Below, piece by piece: positions 44,254 to 55,696 of a stretch of 64,000 nucleotides of DNA (position 1 is the stretch's first letter; the number at the start of each line of letters is the position of its first letter). Position numbers and translations under genes: made by a program. Source of the stretch: Trichobilharzia regenti. Lineage: Eukaryota; Platyhelminthes; Trematoda; Strigeidida; Schistosomatidae. Location of the stretch: positions 17,715,452 through 17,779,451 of the forward strand of contig OX235267.1 in assembly GCA_944472135.2 (NCBI GenBank), given 5' to 3'. Under the pieces are notes generated by a model, which was given only the letters and a program-made list of their open reading frames with translations, was not told where the DNA came from and did not search any database.

Positions 44254-46852
44254 TGAACAAAGGAAGAACTACAGTTTTAGCAGAATAAAATGGTACCATC
44301 TTTTATTTCGTTGCCTTCACGTCAGCTGCTTACATGGCAAAGACATTATTAAATATATCTACAACAACAATTTTAACATACTTGCACAGAGTTAAGTTTA
44401 AACAAAAATCAATCGATCAATATACCCATACACTAAAAATATATACATATATAAATATGCAATATTAACCACTATTCCTAACAATAATAATCAAACACAA
44501 TGGAGACGTTTAGCATTTCGCATTCGGAGGAAAGATAGGTGAAATTATCCAGTTACCAGGGCAAAGAAAGGCTGATAACCGCTTCTTTCTGGACTCATAA
44601 ATCAGGTTTCAGGCGCTTGATGGAAATGGCTTCAGAAAACGAACTTAAGGAGAATTGAGCTCATTTGCCTATTGATAATTTTGAACGACTTTTCGACGTC
44701 CACCTCATGACCCGTGTCGAGGAGATGCCTGGCGATGGCACTGTTTAAAGCATTTGTTCTCTTTAGACGTAAGTTTTTTGGTATATGTTCAGAAAATCGT
44801 AGGTATTCCCTTCTTTCTGTCCTTCCAATGTAACTGCTCCCGCAGATACATGTAAATTTGTATACACTAGGGCTTGATAATATCTACTGTTTTTCTGAAG
44901 TATAAAGTTAGGTGTCCTTCTGAAGTAGAGGACTCATACTATGTACCTGCATTCGGGAGTTTGTATTTAAACTTCTGCTATAGGCAATTTTCAACTTCTA
45001 TTTGTTTTTTATTTATTCTCTTATTTTGCAGAAGCCATTCGAACTCAGGAGCCTTAGCAATAGAGTTCTGTCCCACAGATAAAGATGGCTCTCATATGTC
45101 CATACCATCATATCCGCTGAGTAGCAATCACCACCCTCCCACCTCTTTTGTGCAAAATGGTTCATTTTTACTTCTATGATAACTTTTTTTTAATTTCTGT
45201 TATAATATGTCACAAATGTGTTTTAAAATATTCATTCGTCAACTCATTCAAAGTCATGGTATAAATGACTACTTTCAGAAGACCATCATGTATGTTTCAT
45301 CTGTTACAGCATTTTGGAGAATAAAAATAATAAAAATGTAAAGAAATTGAACGATCATAGTCTACCTTTTAGATATAAAGAAATGAAATTTCGAAAAACA
45401 GTGCATAATGGTGCAGCATTAGACATATAAATAGTAGTAAGTTAAAATATGTCGTTCCGAAAAATTTGACTACACAGGATTATAATTATAGAACAGCAAG
45501 ATAAGATTCATTACTATTTAACTCACCGTTTAGATGATTATTTAGACTACCACCACTTGGGCCTAAATTTATTAATCACTCCTTGAGAACTCCACTTGCT
45601 TTCTTACGTGCCGCTGTCGTTTTTCTTCTCTTTTCTCTCACCATTTCAGCTTCTACATGAATTTTTGGATGAGAATAAAAAACGTAGATATTTAACCCCT
45701 TACAATGATAAATGATCTGCAAACATTAATCGTCCCATATCCAACAAGTGACTCGTGTATTACGCATTACCTTCCTTCACGAAGTAGCCTGATTACAGTT
45801 GTATGTACGCTATTTCAGTGGATACTTTTCAAATTACAGCAAACGGATGTGACAGCCTCGAACTCCAACGATTATCTTCTATCGCTATGTTGCCATCATT
45901 ACTTTAAGTACATATTGGGATTTTATCAGCAACAAAGAACACCACACACTAATTCTGCAGTCAGATGGAAGCCAGTTCATAGCCTGATAGACACACAGAT
46001 TTAGGAAAGGCAATCAAAACTATAAAAACAATACAAAGCCCAAAGAAATGCGTCTATTTACTAGGGCTATTACATAGAAAATACTTCTGATATAAGTACA
46101 AAACTTAGGCACTGTGGTAGAGTGTAACTCCATTATGGATATCTATAATGGAAACAATACTTTTGTTGGACAGCACTTGCTCTGAGACTAAAATATTAGA
46201 CAGCCATCCAGAATGAAATACACATGTATATATACTTCTTAGAAATGGATGATAGGCCAACTATAAATAATAAAAGCTATAGGAATTTTAGTCTAATGAC
46301 AACACAACTCACAAGATTGACTGTTTTCTGTGAATGATTTCATCGTACTTTGAGTGAAGAGGCCTACGGTGACCGAGGACCTCTGACAAGGTTATATTAC
46401 GATTATCACAAGCATCTAGTTTAGCCAAGAAGGAGCTATCCCTCAGGAGAAGACGGAGAAGTATACCACGTCGCTTTAACTGACGATCCCTGAGATGAAC
46501 CAGGCGTTCCTGTGCACTTTTAACGCAATTGAATGAACTGTCGAAATCGATTTTCGAATCAACATTGTTCATTGCTATTTGCTTAGAAAAAAAAACAAAT
46601 TTACGAGGAAAACATATATAAGCATATGTATGCCAAGTGTAGTCTAGAAATCAAAAAGTAAGGATCACTTCATAGTTTATTCACAAGAAAACATTCTAAT
46701 TTAATTTACAATCAAATTATTTATACAGTTTCTAAAAGAACGTTTACGGCCTCGTGAATGATAAGAAAACCAACAACTCCAGAAGCAAACATTGCGACGC
46801 TTTTCACCAGAGACCTACTAGATTAAGCCTTGTTAAATGATAACATACCATT
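44254..46852. repeat. Tandem array unit 3 (~2599 bp)
   Basis: Almost identical to unit 2, including the shared endonuclease-tail variants, with a private single-base deletion near 45791 and a C-to-T near 44868. Units 2 and 3 are therefore the most recent pair. Confidence 0.92.
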
Positions 46853-47190
46853 TGAACAAAGGAAGAACTACAGTTTTAGCAGAATAAAATGGTACCATCT
46901 TTTATTTCGTTGCCTTCACGTCAGCTGCTTACATGGCAAAGACATTATTAAATATATCTACAACAACAATTTTAACATACTTGCACAGAGTTAAGTTTAA
47001 ACAAAAATCAATCGATCAATATACCCATACACTAAAAATATATACATATATAAATATGCAATATTAACCACTATTCCTAACAATAATAATCAAACACAAT
47101 GGAGACGTTTAGCATTTCGCATTCGGAGGAAAGATAGGTGAAATTATCCAGTTACCAGGGCAAAGAAAGGCTGATAACCGCTTCTTTCTG
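46853..47190 (+). repeat. PLE untranslated region in inverted orientation (partial unit 4)
   Basis: Copy of 39054-39385. It is the reverse complement of the sequence at 48505-48609 plus 49096-49275 that precedes the RT on the minus strand. The PLE is thus bracketed by inverted copies of its own 5' region. Confidence 0.8.
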
Positions 47191-47193
47191 GAC

Positions 47194-47595
47194 TCAGAAA
47201 TCGGGTTTCAGGCGCTTGATTGAAATGACTTCAGCAAACTTAAGGAGAATTGAGCTCTTTTGCCTATTGATAATTTTGAACGACTTTTCGACGTCCACCT
47301 CATGACCCGTGTCGAGGAGATGCCTGGCGATGGCACTGTTTAAAGCATTTGTTCCCTTTAGACGTAAGCTTTTTGGTATATGTTCAGAAAATCGTAGGTA
47401 TTCCCTTCTTTCTGTCCTTCCAATGTAACTGCTCCCGCAGATACATGTGAATTTGTATATACAGTTGGAGGTAACATGAGAAGGATATCTATCGATTTTT
47501 GATTGCACCAAAGAGCAAGTTGTTCGATAGACTGGGACGAGATTAGCTGCAGGATAGGCTATGGCTAGTGATGTACTCAGCCTTCTGTTGATCAT
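47194..47595 (-). CDS. PLE GIY-YIG-like endonuclease domain
   Basis: 133 codons on the minus strand: MINRRLSTSLAIAYPAANLV linker, SNCIYKFTCICGSSYIGRTE (the CIY...YIGR core), Arg and Glu positions in RREYLRFSEH, then AIARHLLDTGHEVDVEKSF and LLKFAEVISIKRLKPDF, ending in a stop. It is the best preserved endonuclease in the window and matches the family to its C-terminus. It belongs to the same element as the RT at 47844-48497, but a frame-broken linker separates them. Confidence 0.78.
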   Translation of the reverse strand: MINRRLSTSLAIAYPAANLVPVYRTTCSLVQSKIDRYPSHVTSNCIYKFTCICGSSYIGRTERREYLRFSEHIPKSLRLKGTNALNSAIARHLLDTGHEVDVEKSFKIINRQKSSILLKFAEVISIKRLKPDF

Positions 47596-47843
47596 CGCTG
47601 CAATGTTTTCACTTTTATAATCAGGCTGAACGTAGACTGCCTTTTTTCCACTGTGATTTGTTTTACATTTGTGACTTCAGATCTTCCATACTTGTTGATG
47701 AACCTTCGACGGTACCCATTGCTCTTCAATATCTTTTCAGGGAACTCAAACTCCTCCTCTAGTTTCTCTATAGAGCATATTCTCCTCGCTCTATAGTACA
47801 GAGTCTTGACTAGACCACGTTTAAAGCTATTTGGACAAAAGCT

Positions 47844-48497
47844 TTAAAAATGCAAGTATTGTCCTTTCCATGTGGGCTTTCGATAAATTGACTTTTGAAG
47901 ACTACCGTCTTCTAGGCGTTCCATGGCGATGTCGAGGAATTGAAACTTTCCGTCACTTTCGTGTTCCATAGTGAACCCAATATTGGCGTGTGCACCATTG
48001 AATAATCTTAGTAAGTGTGAAGCATGACTTTCATTTTTGCACACTATAAATGTGTCATCAACATAACGACAGTAGGAAGATGTTTCGTCGATTGCACGCT
48101 TCAAATTTGTTCTTTCAATGTTTGACATGAATATATCTGCTAGAACAGGGCTAAGTGGACTGCCCATAGCTGCACCATCTATTTGGCGGTAAAAAGTGTT
48201 GTCGAATTGGAATCGAACATTCATGGTGCACATAAGCCATAGGCGTTTGAATTGCGACTCTGGGAGTGGGAGAAGATCGGAGTGCTGACAAATGATCTCA
48301 ATAGTTTCGTTGATTGGAATCATTGTAAATAGGGAGGTTACATCAAGTGACACCATGAAGTTATTAAGAACGTTCAGGTGGTTCACACTTTCAGAGAAAT
48401 GAAATGAGTCTTTCACCGTGTGCACGCACAGCCGTTGACAAATAGGTTCCAACTTTTCCGCAAGCCAACGTGCAACCTCTGCCCTGGTAAATGGATA
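47844..48497 (-). CDS. PLE reverse transcriptase core, 5'-truncated
   Basis: The frame is open from about 48497 (upstream residues TRAEVARWLAEKLEPIC), with an ATG at 48452. RT motifs in order: MVSLDVTSLFTMIPINETI (A), YRQIDGAAMGSPLSPVLADI (B), YCRYVDDTFIVCKNE (C, catalytic YVDD intact), GKFQFLDIAMERL and SIYRKPTWKGQYLHF. The N-terminal third of a normal PLE protein is missing because the sequence joins the untranslated region at TTTACCAGGGC. Stops follow after YLHF. The catalytic core itself looks undamaged. Confidence 0.82.
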   Translation of the reverse strand, partial: YPFTRAEVARWLAEKLEPICQRLCVHTVKDSFHFSESVNHLNVLNNFMVSLDVTSLFTMIPINETIEIICQHSDLLPLPESQFKRLWLMCTMNVRFQFDNTFYRQIDGAAMGSPLSPVLADIFMSNIERTNLKRAIDETSSYCRYVDDTFIVCKNESHASHLLRLFNGAHANIGFTMEHESDGKFQFLDIAMERLEDGSLQKSIYRKPTWKGQYLHF

Positions 48498-48601
48498 TTT
48501 TCACCTCTCTTTCTTCCAAATGCGAAATGCTAAAAGTTTCCATTGTGTATGAATATTATTTTTCGGAATAGTGTTTAATAATGCTTATTTATATATGTAT
48601 A

Positions 48602-49095
48602 TTTTTAGTATTATTATTATTATTGTATCCTTTAGTTCCTAGAGGAACATAGGGCTTCAGCTGAGCACCTCCATTGCCTCCGGTTTTCTGACAACTTTTT
48701 CACCCTGCTCCAGGTCTGTCCACATGCTTTCATCTCCTCCTCGCATGACCTCCTCCAAGTCACCCTTGGACGACCAACTCGCCGCCTCCCTTTCGGGTTC
48801 CACTCGAGCAATGGCTTGTCTAGTGATGTCACTTGATGGTTTCCTCAGCGTATGGCCAATCCATCTCCATTTCTTTCTCCCTATTTGTTTCACAATCGGT
48901 TCCTGATTCGTTCGCTCCCAGAGATCCCTGTTGATGATATTTTCTGGCCATCTGATCTTGAGTATTGAGCGAAGACAGCTGTTAATGAAGGTCTGAAGTT
49001 TGTTTGAGATGCTCTTTATGACCCGCCAAGTCTCTGATCCGTATAGTAGCACTGACTTTACATTGAAGTTGAAAATCCGGATCTTATTTTTTAGT
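48602..49095 (-). mobile_element. 5'-truncated RTE LINE inserted in the PLE
   Basis: Flanked by TTTTTAGT at 48602-48609 and 49088-49095, an 8-bp target duplication. (TTA)n then GTATCCTTTAGTTCCTAGAG mark the 3' end at the left. The minus-strand frame has [47 protein letters not shown] and EVLSSRN-type ends. Only the C-terminal ~150 codons are present, typical of incomplete target-primed reverse transcription. Confidence 0.88.
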
Positions 49096-49275
49096 GTATG
49101 CGTATATTGATCGATTGATTTTTGTTTAAACTTAACTCTGTGCAAGTATGTTAAAATTGTTGTTGTAGATATATTTAATAATGTCTTTGCCATGTAAGCA
49201 GCTGACGTGAAGGCAACGAAATAAAAGATGGTACCATTTTATTCTGCTAAAACTGTAGTTCTTCCTTTGTTCAAA
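49096..49275 (-). repeat. PLE untranslated region beyond the RTE insertion
   Basis: Reverse complement of 39054-39230; continues the PLE 5' region interrupted by the RTE. Confidence 0.8.
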
Positions 49276-50139
49276 TTCATTAAGGGGAATAAATGTATGA
49301 AATATACCATTTGTAAGGATCATTGTATATCTTGCAGAAAACATTAGACTTAGTTTTATCGGATCTCTCCTGCTTCGTAAAAATCGACTGGCTAAACATC
49401 GTAATGTACCGACACTCATTGATTGTCCCGTCAGAATCTAGCAAAAAGTGTCGGATTCAGATAACAGGTGATAGTAGGCTCTTATGGCTAACATTAACTC
49501 CTGATGAATATTTCTCTGTAGATGTCTGATTTCTTTTTGAAAGTGTCCATGAGGAAAGGAATCCAGGTCGTTGACCACATAATATTATGTGGAAATCCTC
49601 GATACATATATAATTTATTCGTCGTCTGATCACCGTTTTTTGTGACCTCACGAAAGTAATCTAGAGGTAGAGAAAAGGTTAGAGATGTCAGTTCTAAAGT
49701 CACCCTCTGAAATACGACATGCCGAAATCAAATCACCTCATCTCTGTTGTGATTAGGGGACGAGGTGTAAATCTGTTTTCATCTCATAGGTAAAATGCTA
49801 GATATCAATGACTGATTAAATCTCCACTTTCTGCACTCTTTCTATCCATCTCCATTCATTGTTCACGGAAAAGCTACCACTATTCAGCCAGTCTCATCCA
49901 AAAAGCTGTCTTGCAGTGGAAGAATTATCAGGTTTGCACAAAGTAGGCTGCATTTACTGGCAAGTTCTTTCCTCCAACTCCTACTGTACGTTTTGTCTGA
50001 TCATAACAATGACAAATCCAAACTATGGATTGATCATCCAAAATACGAGATATATTTCGAGATCAGAATCGTAACGCAAGAATGGTTGCTTAGCCAACAA
50101 TGGCTCGTACGTGAACATGTAGTGGTAGGTAATTCCCTT
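49276..50139. other. Noncoding, nothing recognised
   Basis: Short frames only. A minus-strand frame to 49419 (SVGTLRCLASRFLRSRRDP) continues from the PLE leader but shows no known domain. Confidence 0.4.
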
Positions 50140-51921
50140 GAATTATCAGCCAGAGCATTCATCACTGAGCATTGGATGTTTAACCTCACTTCCTAAGTCC
50201 AGTTACTTATCCAAAGGCTCAAGGCCAAGCATCCACGCCTATCATCACTCTGTCGTTTTATGTTCATTCGCCCGTACACGATCTCTAGCTAGTTAAGCAG
50301 CCGAAGTCACTCCACAAACACTGTAGAAGTTGTGGGTATTAGATCTTGCGTCGGTATACTTCGTACTATCCATTAACATCAATAACTTCAGCCCCTAAAC
50401 ATGTGTATGATAATACTATGCACTGAATTAATTCACTTGGTGGAACAGTGAGGAAATCTAAACAGATAATTACCTTCTCCATTGCACTGCACTAGTGGCA
50501 ATCATGAAAACCACCTACATTTGTTAGCTAAGCAGTCAGCTAAGCACACAATGACACAATATTAATAAAGTTGAGATATTTTTATACATTGAATCCACAT
50601 AACCCATATTTCACTGCACCAATCTGTGCAAATACAGATTAAATCCACTTAGAAATAACCTCTCAACTTACGATAACTCCTGTCCAAACACAGATAACGT
50701 GAAAGGCACACACACACACATGATAACTTAGGTTCGCACAGAAGGTTCTGTTAGCATTTATAGGTGATTTCCATGTACTGATAGTATTCTTTTGTCAAAT
50801 GGTACTGTTTTTCAAACGAAAATAGTCTGCGTTGATATCCTGAGACGTGAAGTCTACATTGAATGATACTATGCCGAAAGCTGCAGCTTCTACATAAAGT
50901 AAACTGTTTGTGTAGGTGACATTACCCTCCAACTGTCTTATCTTCCTCATTATAGAGATATTTTGACACAGTCCATCTGAAACCCTAATCAATTGTAATC
51001 AATATGATAGGAGTGTGTCGCAGTCAGATCACATGACGCGGACACCAACAAAAGTAGTCAGGAAATGATAATTCCTATCAATCCAGAAAACAAATAACAC
51101 AATTTTATCAAACTGTATTGACAAAACCATTTACCAAGCGAAATTTCAACCAAAATTACATAACTTGTGAATTGAGAATGCATTCTCGGTAATAGATTTG
51201 TCGGGGAGACTTCATTTTGAAATGATCATTGTACGTGTTGTACTTAATCTGATCCAGTTTCCGAATAGATGTGATGTTCTTCAAGTGGTCATTTAACAAC
51301 TGATGAATGTTACAATTAAGCTAAAATTATAACTCGTAATTCCGAGAATTGTTGTCATTTTCATTGGAAGCAGTTCACAATCTATTGAGTTTACACAACC
51401 GCAATGCCCATTTCTCAATTTACTAAGAAAGGCTAATTGCGAATCTTGAAAATGCAGTACATCATTTTGTGAATTTCGTGAACTTAAGAGATTGCATTCT
51501 ATTCACTTGGTACTGAAACTAAACTATGATTGAGCTCATATTTCCAAGGAGGATGTAATACAAGGCTCATCGCTACAACTGCCGTCCCTGTTTTGGTTCA
51601 GTTTCATTTTGCATGTTGTTAAGGAACTTATGCCTAAGTTCCTATTGTTAAGAACACGTTCCACACCGATGAAAACTATGTACTTTCTTCGACTTTAACT
51701 CCAAAACACCATTATTGTAAGAAGGCAGTTATATCTTTTCGCAGTTAAAGTGGAGAACAGTACAAGTTTTTATTCGGTTTTGGTCATCCTCGTCGAACTT
51801 GTGCACGATCGAATCATTCGCGCCTTCGAGTTGCCCAACAATGGCTACCAGTTCCAAAAACAAACGTTCAATGTTCACCTTCATCGACATATGTATTGAT
51901 AGAAAATTGTCTCTCATTGAC
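50140..51921. repeat. Dispersed repeat R1, copy 2, split by insertions
   Basis: 50140-50395 and 51290-51921 match 15450-15720 and 15780-16140. Segment E (50391-51153) is inserted in the middle, and an RTE starts at its right end after CTCATTGACTTTA. Confidence 0.6.
50391..51153 (+). repeat. Left arm of a 5.3-kb inverted pair (segment E)
   Basis: Reverse complement of 54933-55696, from GCCCCTAAACATGTGTATG to AAATTTCAACCAA. Includes a minus-strand frame (50992-50795) encoding LLYVEAAAFGIVSFNVDFTS and DINADYFRLKNS, related to the 5' exon zone of gene B and to the outer ends of the large palindrome. Confidence 0.9.
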
Positions 51922-52767
51922 TTTATTATTATTATTGCTCCCTTGGGTTCCTAGTGGAACATAGGGCTTCAACTGCACGTCTCCAATTGCTTCTGTCTTC
52001 TGCTGTACTTTTCGCCTGCATCCATGTTAGTCCATTTTCTTTCAACTCCTCTTCACACGATCTCCTCCATGTCACCCTTGCACTGACGTCCCACACGCCG
52101 CTTCCCTTTCGGGTTCCACTCGAGGGCTTGACGCGCGATGTCACCCAGCGGTCTCCTCAGCGAGTGTGCGATCCATCTCCACTTTCTCCTGCATATTTCT
52201 TGGGCGATTGGTTCTTGCTTTGTTTGTTCCCATAATTCCTTGTTGGTGATTCTTTCCGGCCATCTGATCTTCAGTATAGAGCGAAGACAGTTGTTAATAA
52301 AGGTCTGCAGCCTTTTGGAAATATTCTTTGTGACCCGCCCCCAAGTTTCTGATCCGTATAGAAGAACTGACTTTACGTTTGTATTGAAAATCCGAATTTT
52401 GTTGTTGATGCAGGCTGAGTGACGAAGATTTCCAGATTGATTTCAGGTTGATGAATGTGTTTCTCGCCTTCCCGATTCTCGATTTGACATCCTCGTCCAC
52501 TCCTCCTGTAGTTGAGACAATGCTCCCTAGATAAGTGAGTGAATGAAGTAACCTCTTTCAACTCCCTCCCGTTGATGGTGACTGGCGCTGGATGTTGCTG
52601 TTGTTGTTGACTGGTTATTTTCATAACCTCCGTCTTGTCTATGCTCACCGGGAGTCCTGTCTTCACCGGCTGCTTCTTCGACCAGTTTGTCGGTTTTCGC
52701 TTGTAAGTCTTCGATTTTGTGACAGTGACATCAAACATAAATCATCCACGCACGAAATCCAGGTCTT

Positions 52768-53580
52768 CTAGGTTCTTCGCGTCGGTCCAGGATATTCCTG
52801 TCTTCTCGTTTCGCACTCACTGTCTGACGCATAATCCAGTCCACCACAATTAGGAATATCATTGGTGATAGATAATAAGCACCCTTGTCTGACTCCTGTG
52901 TTTACTCCAAACGCCTCGCTGAGTTTTCCGTTGTGGATCACTTGACATGTGCCGTTGTCGTACAGCTGTTGAATAAGGTTGATGAATATTTGGGGTACGC
53001 CATAGTACTCGAGTAATTTCCAAATTACTTCACGATCAACGCTGTCGAAGGCCTTCTCAAAGTCTATAAAGTTGAGGTAGAGGTTTGATTGCCATTCCAT
53101 GCTTTGTTCTATGATGATGATGCGTAGAGTTGCAATTTGGTCAGTACATGATTTGCCTTTCCTGAATCCAGCTTGTTCTGGTCGGAGTTCTGTCTCCAGT
53201 GCGTCCTTTAATCTCTCCAGGATGATGCGACTCAGGATTTTACTTGGCGTCGATAGGAGCATGATTCCTCGCCAGTTCTTACAGAGTCCTAAGTCGCCCT
53301 TCTTTGGTAGTTTCACGAGGTAACCTTTCCTCCAGTCAGTAGGCACCTTTCCCTCCTTCCAGACCTTTTGCAATAATGGAGTCAGCATGTCTGCTATCGT
53401 CTCTGGGTCTGCCTTCAGTGCTTCAGGGGGTATTCCATCTGGTCCGGCTGTTTTTACAGCTTTCAGAAGTTTGGTTGCGTTCAAGACTTCAGCTCTCGTT
53501 GGAGGATTGGTGTCAACTTGCAGTTGTGTGCGCACTGTTGTTGGTATTTCTGGACGGGTTGCAGGTGATGGTCGGTTCAA
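52768..53580 (-). pseudogene. RTE reverse transcriptase, copy 2
   Basis: The minus-strand frame has GPDGIPPEALKADPETIADM, VPTDWRKGYLVKLPKKGD, FRKGKSCTDQIATLR, FIDFEKAFDSVDREVIW (motif A) and NTGVRQGCLL (motif B), nearly identical to the copy at 11520-13793. It carries the same 4-base insertion after GCLL and the same insertion in the FADD motif (near 52750), plus its own changes, for example one extra Ile codon in the IIII stretch. Confidence 0.82.
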
Positions 53581-53606
53581 GAGTCTTTTGAAGTGATCCG
53601 CCCATT

Positions 53607-53749
53607 ATTGAATTGAATTTTTGATTTTCCCGTCGATTGATTGGACCGAAGTGCTCGGTCTCAGGTTGACATGTCGGCTTCTTGTGCAGATGCTTCGACG
53701 ATGTCTGGGTATTTAATTAGTATACAATTGCTAGCCACCATCCACCAAT
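53607..53749 (+). mobile_element. 143-bp insertion with 13-bp target duplication
   Basis: Absent from the other RTE copy. TGATCCGCCCATT occurs at 53594-53606 and again at 53750-53762. The insert contains CCCGTCGATTGATTGGACCG and GGTCTCAGGTTGACATGTCG, matching the 5' part of the Sm-alpha SINE at 7175-7235, so it is a SINE fragment. Confidence 0.75.
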
Positions 53750-54174
53750 TGATCCGCCCATTGTTTAATCTGTTTTTCTTCCTTGGTAATGGGCTTCCCT
53801 TGGCTGTCTTTTATAGGTTTCGCTTGTGTTGGTCTCTTCCCGGATAGAGATTTGGTTATCTGATATAGTGTCCTCAGGTCCCTTTTGCCTGCTGCCTTTT
53901 CAGCTTCAGTAGCTAGATTGTCGTAGAATCGTCTTTTGTCCTTCCTAGCACTTTTCTTAACTTCTTTGTCCAATGCTTTGTAAGTTGAGCTCATCGTCTC
54001 CTTCTCCTGTCCGTCCTTGCATTGAATCATTTTCTCTTTCACCATTCTCCTCTCTTCTATTAATTTCCAAGTGTCCGTTGAGAGCCATTCCTTGTCTTGT
54101 CTCTTCTTTCTTCCTAGAACCGTTGAACACGTTTCGTTGAGAATCGCCTTCAGAGACTTCCAATGTTCTTTCAC
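53731..54174 (-). pseudogene. RTE linker region, copy 2
   Basis: The minus-strand frame has STVLGRKKRQDKEWLSTDTW, RRFYDNLATEAEKAAGKRDL and LYQITKSLSGKRPTQ, matching residues upstream of the RT in the 11520-13793 ORF. It is separated from the RT by the SINE fragment insertion. Confidence 0.75.
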
Positions 54175-54225
54175 GCATGATTCTTCAGTGATGTCGCGTA
54201 GTGTTTCCTGCTTTTCTCTGAAAGT

Positions 54226-54228
<3 letters not shown>

Positions 54229-54265
<37 letters not shown>
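54229..54265. repeat. (TA)n microsatellite
   Basis: An uninterrupted TA run of about 36 bp at the truncated 5' end of the RTE. Confidence 0.95.
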
Positions 54266-54266
<1 letters not shown>

Positions 54267-54932
54267 CTGACCCACTTTTTTACGGTGTCAGTTCAGTGAC
54301 CTATGTAAATTGTCCTTAGTATGTGAATATAATTCGGCTACAGTTTACTAGGTCACGACAGCATACATGCACTGAAATATATACCATTATTCATTTACTT
54401 GAAATCATAGTGTTGTATTCGCAAAGCATTGATAAAACCACTACTAAACAACGTATTCCGGAATGCCTATGAGCAGTTAAGATGTCGCCTCGTCAGCTTA
54501 AACCAAAGCAAATAATAGAGTTCAACAGAAGGTTGAACAGTTTGCTATTCAATGAACCGCAAACAACTTTACGAATACGACGTGACCCCGCTAATCGCTT
54601 ATTTTTGGGAAATGTTAATATAACCTTACTGTTTCCGTGTGTTTTCATAATATAAACATGTATGTCTAAACTGTGGTTACACTTCCTTTCCCTTTAAATG
54701 CCCAAGAGTGACAGATTAAAGTAAACTCTGGTTGATTGTTTTGTGGTGAAAGCACTTCAGAAGTCAGTTAGAAATTACACCCATCTGTGCCCTATTTACC
54801 ATGTTTCATCAGCCAGAGATTGCTTGTTCATTTCATATCCTGAGTAGCGGTGACTTATACGATCGATCTCTTAAAAGAAGCAAACTGTTAAGGCCCGAAC
54901 TTACAGCGATTCAGCTACATTTCACCGATACG
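54266..54932. other. Noncoding, nothing recognised
   Basis: Unassigned sequence between the RTE and the right arm of the inverted pair. Confidence 0.4.
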
Positions 54933-55696
54933 TTGGTTGAAATTTCGCTTGGTAAATGGTTTTGTCAATACAGTTTGATAAAATTGTGTTATTTGTTTTC
55001 TGGATTGATAGGAATTATCATTTCCTGACTACTTTTGTTGGTGTCCGCGTCATGTGTGATCTGACTGCGACACACTCCTATCATATTGATTACAATGATT
55101 AGGGTTTCAGATGGACTGTGTCAAAATATCTCTATAATGAGGAAGATGAGATAGTTGGAGGGTAATGTCACCTACACAAACAGTTTACTTTATGTAGAAG
55201 CTGCAGCTTTCGGCATAGTATCATTCAATGTAGACTTCACGTCTCAGGATATCAACGCAGCCTATTTTCGTTTGAAAAACAGTACCATTTGACAAAAGAA
55301 TACTATCAGTACATGGAAATCACCTATAAATGCTAACAGAACCTTCTGTGCGAACCTAAGTTATCATGTGTGTGTGTGTGCCTTTCACGTTATCTGTGTT
55401 TGGACAGGAGTTATCGTAAGTTGAGAGGTTATTTCTAAGTGGATTTAATCTGTATTTGCACAGATTGGTGCAGTGAAATATGGGTTATGTGGATTCAATG
55501 TATAAAAATATCTCAACTTTATTAATATTGTGTCATTGTGTGCTTAGCTGACTGCTTAGCTAACAAATGTAGGTGGTTTTCATGATTGCCACTAGTGCAG
55601 TGCAATGGAGAAGATAATTATCTGTTTAGATTTCCTCACTGTTCCACCGAGTGAATTAATTCAGTGTATAGTATTATCATACACATGTTTAGGGGC
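54933..55696 (-). repeat. Right arm of the 5.3-kb inverted pair (segment E)
   Basis: Inverted copy of 50391-51153 with only a few differences; includes the GACGCGGACACC-type end and the (TG)n/(CA)n tract near 55368-55381. Confidence 0.9.

Larger units (their letters stand above)
51922..54228 (-). mobile_element. RTE LINE copy 2, 5'-truncated
   Basis: 3' end at the left with (ATT)n. Successive pieces read C-terminus (52144-51932), thumb (52738-52294), RT (53580-52768) and endonuclease-RT linker (54174-53731). Cut at the 5' side at GTTGCA, where a TA microsatellite begins. The endonuclease is absent. Inserted in repeat R1. Confidence 0.85.

Noticed and set aside
39054..46852. Possible satellite or CRISPR-like array
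   Set aside because: The period is 2600 bp with transposon content; no short repeats with spacers, and the genome is eukaryotic.
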